Shown here: positions 46,962 to 55,371 of the stretch, piece after piece
Position numbering within the stretch: position 1 is the stretch's first letter
How the letters are laid out: each line of letters opens with the position of its first letter
NCBI RefSeq assembly: GCF_002760655.1
Contig: NZ_PDOC01000012.1
Coordinates: 1 to 64,000, forward strand
DNA from: Massilia eurypsychrophila
Lineage (GTDB): Bacteria; Pseudomonadota; Gammaproteobacteria; Burkholderiales; Burkholderiaceae_D
Direction: 5' to 3'
Length of the DNA stretch: 64,000 nt
Translations under genes and position numbers: made by a program
Notes under the pieces: model-generated
Database searches by the model: none
What the model saw: the letters and a program-made list of their open reading frames with translations, nothing else
What the model was told of the DNA's origin: nothing

Positions 46962-48094
46962 GGTTTTGCCGTGTACGGAAGGTGGAGCGAAACGCGGGTG
47001 CCGACGGCGCGCGCCGTCACGCTCAATGCCGCATTGCCGGCATAGCGCGTGCGCAACCGCGCGCGAATGTTGTCGAGCGCCATGCCGTTGCCGGCGCGCC
47101 GTTGGCGCCTTGGCCCGTCAAGGCCGAGGCCGTCATCGGTCACCGCGATTTCGAGCCGCCCGGCGCGCACGCTGGCATGGATGTGCACCGCGCCGCCCTC
47201 GACTTTCGGCTCGAGGCCATGGGTGATGGCGTTTTCGATCAATGGTTGCAGCAACAGCGGCGGCAGGATCGCGGCGCGTGCCTGTGCGTCGGCATCGATG
47301 CTGAACCGCAGGCGCTCACCCATGCGGATTTGAAATAGCTGCAGGTAGCTGCGCCCCATGTCGAGTTCCTGCGCCAGCGTGCTGTCGGCATGGCGCAACT
47401 GGTCCAGGCCGACGCGCAGGTAGGCGGTGAAGTCGACCAGCATCTGGCGCGCGCCGGGCGTGTCGTGTCCGATCAGGCTTTGCACATTGGCGAGCGTGTT
47501 GAAGAGGAAATGCGGTTCGATTTGCGCCTGCAGCAGGCGCAGCTGGGATTCGGTCGCCTGTTGCCGCTGGGCGCGCCGATTGGCGCGCAGGCGCCACCAG
47601 AACCAGTTCGCCGCGCCAACCACGATCACGAACAACAGCATCCTGACCTGGATGCCCTGTTGGGCGATGTTTCGATATACCTGCTCCAGGCTGCGCTGGG
47701 CCGTTGTGGCCAGCAGCAGCATGGAGATCACGAAACCGAGTACGAGACCGGCCAGGCCAATCGCGTTCAGCAGCAAGGTAGTGCGCCGGTCGCCGCCGTC
47801 GGCAATCGATGCGAGCGCGCGCGCCGGCAGCGTCAGTTCGAGCAGTCGAAACAGCGCCAGCACGGTATTGGAGATGACTACGCAAATAGTAAGGTTAACC
47901 GGCGCCATCGCAAGCCACCAGTTGCCATCGCTGGCCAGGCCGGTCAGCAAGCCGGCCAGCAGCATCATGACGGCGCCAGCACCGGCTGCCATGCCGGTGC
48001 AGACCAGCACGCGCGCCCAGGCCGGTACGTTGTGCTGCTTCTGCAGCACCCATAGGGAATGCCAGGCGGCGACGAGAATGGGCAAAAGTTTCAT
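46958..48094 (-). CDS. LytS-type sensor histidine kinase
   Basis: 378 aa from ATG 48094; the frame extends upstream but the MKLLPILVAAWHSLWVLQKQ opening matches the paralogue's start. About four TM segments in residues 30-170, then LLQAQIEPH195FLFNTLANVQSL with the phosphoacceptor His, N-box LIENAITHGLE, G-box VTDDGLGLD. First gene of the LytS-LytR-LytS' unit, coupled to the regulator by an ATGA overlap. It belongs to the 5TM-less LytS-YpdA-like group; the signal is unknown. Confidence 0.92.
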   Translation of the reverse strand: MKLLPILVAAWHSLWVLQKQHNVPAWARVLVCTGMAAGAGAVMMLLAGLLTGLASDGNWWLAMAPVNLTICVVISNTVLALFRLLELTLPARALASIADGGDRRTTLLLNAIGLAGLVLGFVISMLLLATTAQRSLEQVYRNIAQQGIQVRMLLFVIVVGAANWFWWRLRANRRAQRQQATESQLRLLQAQIEPHFLFNTLANVQSLIGHDTPGARQMLVDFTAYLRVGLDQLRHADSTLAQELDMGRSYLQLFQIRMGERLRFSIDADAQARAAILPPLLLQPLIENAITHGLEPKVEGGAVHIHASVRAGRLEIAVTDDGLGLDGPRRQRRAGNGMALDNIRARLRTRYAGNAALSVTARAVGTRVSLHLPYTAKP

Positions 48095-48353
48095 TGCCGC
48101 TATTTTATATGGGGCAAGCCGGGCAGCAAACTGGCGTGCGACGAATCGACAGCCGGGCCGACAGAGCGCGTCCGAATCAATCCGGCGTCTCGCGTGCGCG
48201 GGCAGGTGCGCCGGTTGCGGAAGCTGACCGCAATCAGGTCGTCGGCGTTCGTGGACGTGGCTGGAGGCGGCATGACTGACGATGCTCTTCCGGTTCAATC
48301 AGTGTCAATCAAGCTTTACTGCGCATTTTTCCTACACATGGCATAGTAGGCGT

Positions 48354-48554
48354 ATGAAAGCACTCAAAAGCCAGCTCGCTTCGGAATTGCTCGCTGACCC
48401 CAAAGCGAGAGAGCAGCTTCGGCGCTTCATGGTCGCCAAGCGCCTTGGTGCTGCTGCGTCGCACCGGCGGGCGGTTAGCGACGTTACCAAGATCGAGCGT
48501 GAAAGCGGAGGTTCCGTCACGGCGGTGCTGGTGCCCAAAGCAAGAACGGCGTAG
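48354..48554 (+). CDS. Small hypothetical protein, 66 aa
   Basis: Starts MKALKSQLASELLADPKARE and is basic and helical throughout; no domain recognised. It ends 11 bp before the DUF6338-like pseudogene, so both probably formed one operon. The 259 bp between it and the LytS kinase contain no gene I can support. Confidence 0.5.
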   Translation: MKALKSQLASELLADPKAREQLRRFMVAKRLGAAASHRRAVSDVTKIERESGGSVTAVLVPKARTA

Positions 48555-48565
48555 ATTCATCCTGA

Positions 48566-49045
48566 ATGAATATTGCGCTCCCCGCATTTGTCGCATTTTT
48601 ATTATTGCTTCCAGGGTTTATTTTTTCGGGCTCGCTTTAAACTGGCAGAGCGGACTTCGCTCGACTTCTCTCCGTTCGGTCGCGTCGCTGCTGACGCAAT
48701 ACTATGGGCGATTTTCGCGCACCTTCTGTGGCTGCTCCTGTCCTTTTTCATGTTCTCTCAGCGGTTTGAGCCCGCAGTGCTCTTGAAGTTGCTCTCGTCC
48801 GCACCAGCGTATTGGATGACATCTTTTTCGATTCAGATGGGAATCTTGATCGCTTGATTTTGCAGAGTGTGGCACGGCGTCCGTTGAGTGTTGATAAAAC
48901 TGCGGCTTCCCCGGAAGGTGGCGCTAATGAGGAGCGGTTTTACGACATCGATGGCGATTCTTTCGTGCTTCGATACCAGGATGTGAAGACGCTTAATGTT
49001 CAGTACGTGAAGCTCACTACAGCCGAGTCCGCGCCGGAAGCGTAA
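48566..49045 (+). pseudogene. Broken DUF6338-like membrane protein gene
   Basis: Starts MNIALPAFVAFLLLLPGFIF at 48566. A T6 run (48621-48626) shifts the frame and the original frame stops at 48640, whereas reading with one T fewer gives ..FIFRARFKLAERTSLDFSPFGRV and a second TM segment. That frame then ends, and the C-terminal part (LDDIFFDSDGNLDRLILQSV, RFYDIDGDSFVLRYQDVKTLNVQYVKL) continues in the first frame from about 48812, with the middle apparently deleted. The pieces resemble DUF6338 proteins as I remember them; such proteins are membrane proteins of unknown function. Confidence 0.6.
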
Positions 49046-49078
49046 AAGCAACAAACTGTTTTCCTTGCCATATGGTCG

Positions 49079-49519
49079 CTATGACTTCGCCGTTGCGGAA
49101 CATATTGTCGACAGGACGGTTCTGACACTGTCTGGAATCGGCACAGAACGGTTGCTACTGCGCTCGACGTAGACGTGTACAAAGTGTCCCGCTGCGCATG
49201 GCATTTGATCGTCATTACGGTATAGCGCGATTTCGTAGCGCACGCTCGAGTTGCCCAGCTTGGCCACGCGGATGCCCGCATGCACCGTGTCTGGAAACGA
49301 AATCGAGTTGAAATACGCGCAGCCCGAATCGACCACGAAGCCCACCACCTCGCCCTTGTGAATATCGAGCACCCCGCGCGCGACCAGGAACTGGTTCACG
49401 GCGGTGTCGAAGTAACTGTAGTACTGCACGTTGTTGACGTGGCCGTAACTGTCGTTGTCCATCCACCTGGTCGGAATGGCCAGGAAGTGGGGAAATGACG
49501 AGCGGGGCGAATCGCGCAT
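49079..49519 (-). CDS. Acyl-CoA thioesterase, 4HBT hotdog family
   Basis: 146 aa. RWMDNDSYGHVNNVQYYSYFDTAVN carries the hotdog active-site pattern (D/N...GHVNN.Y), followed by VDSGCAYFNSISFPDTVHAGI and VHVYVE. YbgC/FadM-like thioesterase hydrolysing acyl-CoA; substrate not predictable. Its Shine-Dalgarno (AAGGA) overlaps the hslO stop region, so it is likely translated from the hslO mRNA. Confidence 0.88.
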   Translation of the reverse strand: MRDSPRSSFPHFLAIPTRWMDNDSYGHVNNVQYYSYFDTAVNQFLVARGVLDIHKGEVVGFVVDSGCAYFNSISFPDTVHAGIRVAKLGNSSVRYEIALYRNDDQMPCAAGHFVHVYVERSSNRSVPIPDSVRTVLSTICSATAKS

Positions 49520-49526
49520 TGTGTCC

Positions 49527-50489
49527 TTAGTGCTTGATGTCGCTGGCGGCGATCATGGTTTCGACCGGCGTGTCGCTGACGAACAGTTGCGCGCAGTCGA
49601 CCTTGTCGAACTCGTAGTGCTTGCCGCAAAAGTCGCAATTGATGCCGAGGTGGCCGAGCTCGGAGAGCGCGTCTTCGACTTCTTCGCGACCCAGCATCTT
49701 GAGCATGTTGCCGACTTTTTCGCGCGTGCAGCTGCAATGAAAATGCGGATGGGCCGGCTCGAACACGCGGATCGTCTCTTCCCAGAACAGCCGATTCATC
49801 AAGGTCTGGATGTCGGTCGACAGCAGCTCTTGCTGCTTCAAGGTCGACGCCAGCATGACGGCGCGGTTCCACGTCTCGAGCTCGTCGGCTTCGCTGGCCT
49901 GCTCGACCTGGTCGTCCTTGCCGCTGTGGCGCGGCAGCTTTTGCAGCAGCAGCCCGCGCGAGACGGTGCCGTCGGCAGCCAGCCACAGGCGCGTGTCGAG
50001 CTGCTCGGAACGCAGCATGTAGTTTTCGATGACGGTGGCCATGTCGTCGCCGTCGAGCGGGACGATGCCCTGGTACGGCTGCTGCCCCGGCATCTTTTCG
50101 AGCGGGTCGAGCGTGATGACGAAGCGGCCCTTGCCGCTGACGTTGAGCATGTCGGTCAGGCTGGCGTCGTCGGCCACGGTGACGCCTTCGCCGAGCTTGG
50201 CGGTGGCGCGCAGGCGCAGGTCCGAGTCGCATTCGACGACGAGCAGGCGCACCGGGCCGTCACCATGGATCTGCATGATGATGGCGCCGTTGAATTTCAG
50301 GTTGGCCGACAGCAGCGCGGCCGCCGCGAGCATCTCGCCGAGCACGGTCTTGACCGCCGGCGGGTAATCGTGGCGGGCCTGGACTTCGCGCCAGGTGTCG
50401 GAAAGTTCAACGAACTCGCCCTTGACGGCGGCATTGTCGAAGATAAATTTTTGCAGGGTGTCTTGGCTGGTGTTGATGTCTTTGAGCAT
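49527..50489 (-). CDS. hslO: Redox-regulated chaperone Hsp33
   Basis: 320 aa. Oxidation-activated holdase. The N-terminal domain is followed by the zinc-binding cysteines CSC (in FHCSCTREKV) and CDFC (in INCDFCGKHYEFD), the switch that releases zinc and forms disulfides under oxidative stress. Length fits the family. Three bases after the carbonic-anhydrase-like gene stop, in a three-gene run. Confidence 0.95.
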   Translation of the reverse strand: MLKDINTSQDTLQKFIFDNAAVKGEFVELSDTWREVQARHDYPPAVKTVLGEMLAAAALLSANLKFNGAIIMQIHGDGPVRLLVVECDSDLRLRATAKLGEGVTVADDASLTDMLNVSGKGRFVITLDPLEKMPGQQPYQGIVPLDGDDMATVIENYMLRSEQLDTRLWLAADGTVSRGLLLQKLPRHSGKDDQVEQASEADELETWNRAVMLASTLKQQELLSTDIQTLMNRLFWEETIRVFEPAHPHFHCSCTREKVGNMLKMLGREEVEDALSELGHLGINCDFCGKHYEFDKVDCAQLFVSDTPVETMIAASDIKH

Positions 50490-50492
50490 GTG

Positions 50493-51017
50493 TTATCCGA
50501 TTTTCTTCAGTTCTGTCCGATAGCGCTTGCCGCGGGCGACGTAGCCGGCGGCACTTTCGCCGAGGCGGGCAACGTCGGCCTCGGCCAGCGTGCGCACTGC
50601 CTTCGCCGGGCTGCCGAGGATTAGCGTGTGGTCGGGAAATTGTTTGCCTTCGGTGACGAGCGCGCCGGCGCCGACCAGGCAACCCTTGCCGATCACCGCG
50701 CCGTTCATGACGACGGCCTGGATGCCGATCAGCGAACCGTCGCCGATCGTGCAGCCGTGCAGCATGGCCTGGTGGCCGATCGTCACGCCGACGCCTATGT
50801 CGAGCGGAAAGCCCATGTCGGTATGCATCACGGTGCCTTCCTGCACATTGCTGTCGGCGCCGATGTTGATCAGTTCATTGTCGCCGCGGATCGTCACCCC
50901 GTACCACACCGTGGCGTTGGCGCCGATCTTGACCTTGCCGATCAGGTTGGCCGTGTCTGCGACCCATGCCGAAGGATCGATCTGGGGTGCGTCGTCGCCG
51001 AGTTGATAGATAGCCAT
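50493..51017 (-). CDS. Gamma carbonic anhydrase family protein (YrdA-like)
   Basis: 174 aa left-handed beta-helix protein: hexapeptide repeats (IGKVKIGANATVWYGVTIRGD, IGVGVTIGHQAMLHGCTIGDGSLIGIQAVVMNGAVIG) with zinc-type His residues in MHTDMG and GHQAMLHG. Many family members show no anhydrase activity. First gene of the run with hslO and the thioesterase. Confidence 0.92.
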   Translation of the reverse strand: MAIYQLGDDAPQIDPSAWVADTANLIGKVKIGANATVWYGVTIRGDNELINIGADSNVQEGTVMHTDMGFPLDIGVGVTIGHQAMLHGCTIGDGSLIGIQAVVMNGAVIGKGCLVGAGALVTEGKQFPDHTLILGSPAKAVRTLAEADVARLGESAAGYVARGKRYRTELKKIG

Positions 51018-51122
51018 GGTGTGTAGGGAAGGGTTCGTTGGAATGGGGTTATTTTACGCCGTCGCGCGCATTGCGGTCCGACGAGAGCAAATGGGGCCGT
51101 ATGGCAAGAAATCAACAGCGGC

Positions 51123-51128
51123 GTATAA
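51123..51128 (+). promoter_or_regulatory. -10 element for the alpha/beta hydrolase gene
   Basis: Consensus TATAAT at 51123-51128, 37 bp before the ATG. A weak -35 (TGGCAA region near 51100) lies upstream. Confidence 0.45.
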
Positions 51129-51165
51129 TTCGAACGGTCGTTCTTTTATTCATTCCAGGCAGCCC

Positions 51166-52050
51166 ATGAAACCATCCAGATCCGAATTCATCACCGTGCG
51201 CGGCTTGCGCACCCACGTGCGCCACTGGGGCGCGGATGACGCGCCGATTCTCTTCATGGTGCACGGCTGGATGGATGTCGGCGCTTCGTTCCAGTTCGTT
51301 GCCGACAGCCTCGCCGGCAACTGGCACGTCATCGCGCCCGACTGGCGCGGCTTCGGCCTGACCGAGCGCGCCCACGCCGACACCTACTGGTTTCCCGACT
51401 ACATCGCCGACCTCGACGTCATGCTCGACCATTACTCGCCTGGCGCGGCGGTCAACCTGCTCGGCCACAGCATGGGCGGCAACGTTGCCGGCATCTACGC
51501 CGGGGTACGGCCGGAGCGTGTGCGCCGCCTGATCAACCTCGAAGGCTTCGGCATGCCGGCGACCCGGCCGGACCAGGCGCCGCGCCAGTACGCCAAATGG
51601 CTCGACCAGTTGCGCGAGCCGCCGGTGCTGCGCACGTATCCGAGCGTGGCCGCGGTGGCCGGGCGCCTGCAAAAGACCAATCCGCGCCTGTCGGACCAGC
51701 GCGCCGCCTTCCTCGCGCCGCACTGGTCGGCGCAGAACGACGCCGGCGAATGGGAGATTCTGGGCGACCCGGCGCACAAGAAGCCAAGTCCGATGCTCTA
51801 CCGGATCGAAGAAGTGATGGCGTGCTGGAGCGCCATCACCGCGCCGGTGCTGTGGGTCGAGGCCGAGGACACCAATATGTGGCAATGGATGGGGCCGAAG
51901 GAGCAGGCGCGCATCGAGGTCGACCGCCGGCTCGGTCACCTGAACAACGTGCAGGCGAAGATGATCGCCGACGCCGGCCACATGCTGCATCACGACCAGC
52001 CCGAACAGCTGGCGAAATTGATTGAGGATTTTCTGACAGCGGCGCGCTAG
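51166..52050 (+). CDS. Alpha/beta hydrolase
   Basis: 294 aa from ATG 51166, the first Met of the conserved part. MVHGWMDVGASFQFVAD, IAPDWRGFGLTERA, the nucleophile elbow LGHSMGGNVAGIYAG, an acid in LWVEAEDTNMW and the catalytic His in DAGHMLHHDQPE. Resembles epoxide-hydrolase/haloalkane-type hydrolases; substrate unknown. Cytoplasmic. Confidence 0.9.
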   Translation: MKPSRSEFITVRGLRTHVRHWGADDAPILFMVHGWMDVGASFQFVADSLAGNWHVIAPDWRGFGLTERAHADTYWFPDYIADLDVMLDHYSPGAAVNLLGHSMGGNVAGIYAGVRPERVRRLINLEGFGMPATRPDQAPRQYAKWLDQLREPPVLRTYPSVAAVAGRLQKTNPRLSDQRAAFLAPHWSAQNDAGEWEILGDPAHKKPSPMLYRIEEVMACWSAITAPVLWVEAEDTNMWQWMGPKEQARIEVDRRLGHLNNVQAKMIADAGHMLHHDQPEQLAKLIEDFLTAAR

Positions 52051-52066
52051 CGGCGTTGGCAACACC

Positions 52067-52109
52067 GGGGTCAGCCCCCGCGGCACGCAGAAAAGCCGAG
52101 GTCCGACCC
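52067..52109. repeat. Degenerate REP-family pair
   Basis: GGGGTCAGCCCCC (52067-52079) and GGTCCGACCC (52100-52109), diverged members of the dispersed palindrome family, between the hydrolase and PHP genes. Confidence 0.5.
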
Positions 52110-52167
52110 TACAGCGTACAATGGACGTTTCGCCACTAAGCCGCTGATTGCAAGCCATATTGTTCCC

Positions 52168-53001
52168 ATGCTGAACGTAGATTTACACTGTCACTCGAAC
52201 GTTTCCGACGGCGTCCTGGCGCCTGCCGCGGTGGCGCAGTACGCGCGCAAGGCCGGCGTCGACGTCTGGGGCCTGACCGACCATGACGAGGTCAGCGGCA
52301 TTGCCGCCGCCCGCGTGGCGGCGGCGCAAGTGGGCATGCAATTTGTCCCCGGCGTGGAAATCTCGATCACCTGGGCCGGCCAGACCGTCCACATCGTCGG
52401 CCTGCGCGTCGATGAAACCAGCCCGGTGCTGCTGCAGGGCCTGGCAGACACCCGCAACGGGCGCGACGCGCGCGGGCGCGAGATGGCGGCGCAACTGGCG
52501 CGCGCCGGCATCGCCGGCGCCTATGAAGGCGCGCTCAAGTATGTCGCCAACCCCGACCTGATGTCGCGCACCCACTTCGCCCGCTATCTGGTCGAGATCG
52601 GCGTCTGCGCCAACATCCCCGACGTGTTCCGCAAGTACCTCACTGAAGGCAAGCCGGGCTATGTGCCGCATCGCTGGGCCTCGCTGGAACAGGCGCTCGG
52701 CTGGATTACCGCCGCCGGCGGTATCGGCGTCATCGCCCACCCGGGCCGCTACAAGTTCAGCCCGGTGGCTGAAGGGGCGCTGTTCGACGAGTTCAAGCAG
52801 ATCGGCGGCACCGCCATCGAAGTGGTCACCGGCAGCCACACGCCGGACCAGTACCCGGTGTATGCCGAACTTGCCCGGCGCTACGGCTTTCTTGCCTCGC
52901 GCGGCACCGATTTTCACGCGCCGGGCGAGTCGCGCGCCGAATTCGCGCTGCTGCCGCCGTTGCCGTCCGGCCTCAAGCCGGTCTGGCACGACTGGTTCTG
53001 A
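52168..53001 (+). CDS. PHP-domain phosphoesterase (RNase AM / 3',5'-nucleoside bisphosphate phosphatase, YciV-like)
   Basis: 277 aa. PHP metal-binding motifs DLHCHSNVSDG, GLTDHDEVSG, FVPGVEIS, GVIAHPGRY and RGTDFHAPGE. E. coli YciV (RNase AM) removes nucleotides from 5' ends and hydrolyses 3',5'-bisphosphates. Its neighbour two genes on is YciO-like, recalling the E. coli yciV-yciO pair near the trp region, and trpS is close by. Confidence 0.9.
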   Translation: MLNVDLHCHSNVSDGVLAPAAVAQYARKAGVDVWGLTDHDEVSGIAAARVAAAQVGMQFVPGVEISITWAGQTVHIVGLRVDETSPVLLQGLADTRNGRDARGREMAAQLARAGIAGAYEGALKYVANPDLMSRTHFARYLVEIGVCANIPDVFRKYLTEGKPGYVPHRWASLEQALGWITAAGGIGVIAHPGRYKFSPVAEGALFDEFKQIGGTAIEVVTGSHTPDQYPVYAELARRYGFLASRGTDFHAPGESRAEFALLPPLPSGLKPVWHDWF

Positions 53002-53128
53002 CGCGCCTCTTGAAATTCAGCAGTTGCGGCCATATCTTAGCCTTGTGTCATCACTATTCACGTGTGGCAGGGGTTCCCGCGCAGGCGGGAAGCCCTGCTG
53101 AGCGAGCATTTCTCGGAGCCTGTAGAAA

Positions 53129-54010
53129 ATGAAACGCATCGTCCTGTTCCTTGCAACCAACCTGGCCGTCGTGCTGGTGCTGTCGCTCGTGCTCAATGTG
53201 CTGGGCGTGGGCAGGGCGGTCACCGGCGCCGGCATCGACGTCGGCGCGCTGCTGGTGTTTTCGGTGGTGGTCGGCTTTACCGGCTCGATCATCTCGCTGT
53301 TGGTGAGCAAGCCGATGGCCAAGTGGAGTACCGGCGCGCGCGTCATCGACAATCCATCGAGCTCAACCGAGCTGTGGCTGGTCAACACGGTGCGCCAGCT
53401 GGCCGATCGCGCCGGCATCGGCATGCCGGAAGTGGCCGTCTACGATGGCGAGCCGAACGCATTTGCCACCGGCGCCTTCAAGAACTCGGCGCTAGTCGCC
53501 GTCTCCACCGGTTTGCTGGAAAGCATGAGCCGCGACGAAGTCGAAGCCGTGCTCGGCCACGAAATCGCCCACGTCGCCAACGGCGACATGATCACGCTGA
53601 CCCTGATCCAGGGCGTCGTCAATACCTTCGTCGTGTTCATGGCGCGCGTGGTCGGCTTCTTCGTCGACAAGGTACTGCTGCGCAATAATGGCGAACGCCT
53701 CGGCATCGGCTACATGGTCACCGTGTTCGTCTGCGAGATCGTGTTCGGCCTGCTCGCGTCGATCATCGTCGCCTGGTTCTCGCGCCATCGCGAATTTCGC
53801 GCCGACGCCGGCTCGGCCAAGTTGCTCGGCAGCCCGGTGCCGATGCAGCATGCGCTGGCGCGGCTGGGCGGCATTCCTCCGGGCGAACTGCCGCAGGGCA
53901 TGAATTCCCTCGGCATTTCCGGCGGCAACACCGGCTGGGGCGCGCTGTTCGCCACCCATCCGCCGATGGAACAACGCATCGCCGCGCTGCAGAGCCTGCA
54001 GCTTCGATAA
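53129..54010 (+). CDS. htpX: Membrane zinc metalloprotease HtpX
   Basis: 293 aa M48 peptidase in the inner membrane. TM segments at residues 4-24 and 33-55, zinc motif [11 protein letters not shown] (HExxH), two more TM segments ([34 protein letters not shown]), then the third ligand in [14 protein letters not shown]. Degrades misfolded membrane proteins; often heat/envelope-stress induced. The start has no clear RBS but matches the family N-terminus [11 protein letters not shown]. Confidence 0.96.
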   Translation: MKRIVLFLATNLAVVLVLSLVLNVLGVGRAVTGAGIDVGALLVFSVVVGFTGSIISLLVSKPMAKWSTGARVIDNPSSSTELWLVNTVRQLADRAGIGMPEVAVYDGEPNAFATGAFKNSALVAVSTGLLESMSRDEVEAVLGHEIAHVANGDMITLTLIQGVVNTFVVFMARVVGFFVDKVLLRNNGERLGIGYMVTVFVCEIVFGLLASIIVAWFSRHREFRADAGSAKLLGSPVPMQHALARLGGIPPGELPQGMNSLGISGGNTGWGALFATHPPMEQRIAALQSLQLR

Positions 54011-54020
54011 CAGGAGTTAC

Positions 54021-54641
54021 ATGAGTCAGTTTTTCCAGATCCACCCGGACAATCCGCAGGCGCGCCTGATCAAGCAGGCCGCGCAAATCGTCGGCAGCGG
54101 CGGCATCGTCGCGCTGCCGACCGATTCCTGCTATGCGCTGGTGTGCCATCTGGATGACAAGGCGGCGGTGGAAAAGCTGCGCCGCGTGCGCGGCATCGAC
54201 GACAAGCATCACCTGACCTTGCTGTGCCGCGACCTGTCCGAAATCGCCCAGTATGCGCGCGTCGACAACAAGCAGTTTCGCATGCTCAAGGCGGCCACGC
54301 CGGGTCCGTACACGGTGATCCTCGAAGCGACCCGCGAGGTACCGCGCCGGCTGTCGCATCCGTCGCGCAAGACGATCGGCCTGCGGGTGCCGGAGAACGC
54401 CATCGCCCAGGCGCTGCTGGCCGAACTGGGCCAGCCGCTGATCGGCACAACCTTGATCACCCCTGACGACGTCCTGCTCAACGACCCGGAAGAAATCCGC
54501 GAGCTGCTTGCCAAGCAGATCGACCTGATCATCGACGGCGGCGCCTGCTCGATGGAGCCGACCACCGTCATCGACTTCTCTGCCGACGAGCCCGTGCTGG
54601 TTCGCCAGGGCCGCGGCGACGCCGCCATGTTCGGCCTGTAA
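54021..54641 (+). CDS. Threonylcarbamoyl-AMP synthase family protein (YciO/Sua5)
   Basis: 206 aa: GGIVALPTDSCYALVCHLDDKAAVEKLRRVRG, TPGPYTVILEAT, KTIGLRVPEN, STCSMEPTTVID-like end. The family makes threonylcarbamoyl-AMP for tRNA t6A; YciO-type paralogues may have a separate role. It starts 10 bp after htpX with AGGAG, so cotranscribed. Confidence 0.92.
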   Translation: MSQFFQIHPDNPQARLIKQAAQIVGSGGIVALPTDSCYALVCHLDDKAAVEKLRRVRGIDDKHHLTLLCRDLSEIAQYARVDNKQFRMLKAATPGPYTVILEATREVPRRLSHPSRKTIGLRVPENAIAQALLAELGQPLIGTTLITPDDVLLNDPEEIRELLAKQIDLIIDGGACSMEPTTVIDFSADEPVLVRQGRGDAAMFGL

Positions 54642-54711
54642 GCATTCCTCGTACCTCTCAACCTTTGCCCGCAAGGTCGGCCAACGACCTTGCTCTGATA
54701 GAATCGCACCC

Positions 54712-55365
54712 ATGAACGAAATTATCTCGGCGATCTCCGTCTATGCACTGCCGGTCATCTTTGCCATCACCTTGCACGAAGCCGCCCACGCCTACGCGGC
54801 CAAGTATTTCGGCGACTCCACGGCCTACGCGGCCGGCCGCATGAGCATGAATCCGCTGCGCCACATCGATCCTTTCGGCACCATCGTGCTGCCGATACTG
54901 ATGTATGCGTTCACCCCGTTCGTGTTCGGCTACGCCAAGCCCGTGCCGATCGACTTCAACCGCCTGCGCAATCCGAAAAAGCAGATGGCATGGGTGGCGC
55001 TGGCCGGTCCGGCGGCCAATTTCGTCATGGCGTTCGGCTGGCTGGTGCTGGCGATCGTGCTGACCGCGACCCAGGTCGGCGAAGCCTTCCCGCACAAGGT
55101 TGCGCACGCCGGCATCGTCGTCAACGTGCTGATGTTCGTGTTCAACCTGGTGCCGATTCCGCCGCTCGACGGCGGGCGCATCCTGACGAGCATGCTGCCG
55201 AACCGGATGGCGTATAAGTTCGCCAAGATTGAGCCGTACGGCTTTTTCATCGTGCTTGGCCTGTTATATTTCAACATCCTGAACTACTGGTTCTTGCCGA
55301 TGAGCGCCGCCACCAAGTTCGTGCTGGGCGTTATCACCACCCCCATTTCTTTTCTGCTGAGATAA
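54712..55365 (+). CDS. Site-2 protease family (M50) membrane metalloprotease
   Basis: 217 aa, about five TM segments. Zinc motif LHEAAHAYAA (HExxH) near residue 19 and third ligand in PPLDGGRIL. Short S2P type without PDZ or CBS domains, of the kind found before trpS in many Betaproteobacteria. Substrate unknown. Six bp before trpS, so likely one operon. Confidence 0.92.
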   Translation: MNEIISAISVYALPVIFAITLHEAAHAYAAKYFGDSTAYAAGRMSMNPLRHIDPFGTIVLPILMYAFTPFVFGYAKPVPIDFNRLRNPKKQMAWVALAGPAANFVMAFGWLVLAIVLTATQVGEAFPHKVAHAGIVVNVLMFVFNLVPIPPLDGGRILTSMLPNRMAYKFAKIEPYGFFIVLGLLYFNILNYWFLPMSAATKFVLGVITTPISFLLR

Positions 55366-55371
55366 CCGACC

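Noticed and set aside
43207-48246. 18-bp identical stretch CGCAATCAGGTCGTCGGC at 43207-43224 and 48229-48246
   Set aside because: Flanks are unrelated and the sequence is short; could be chance or a small relic, not enough to define a repeat or att site.
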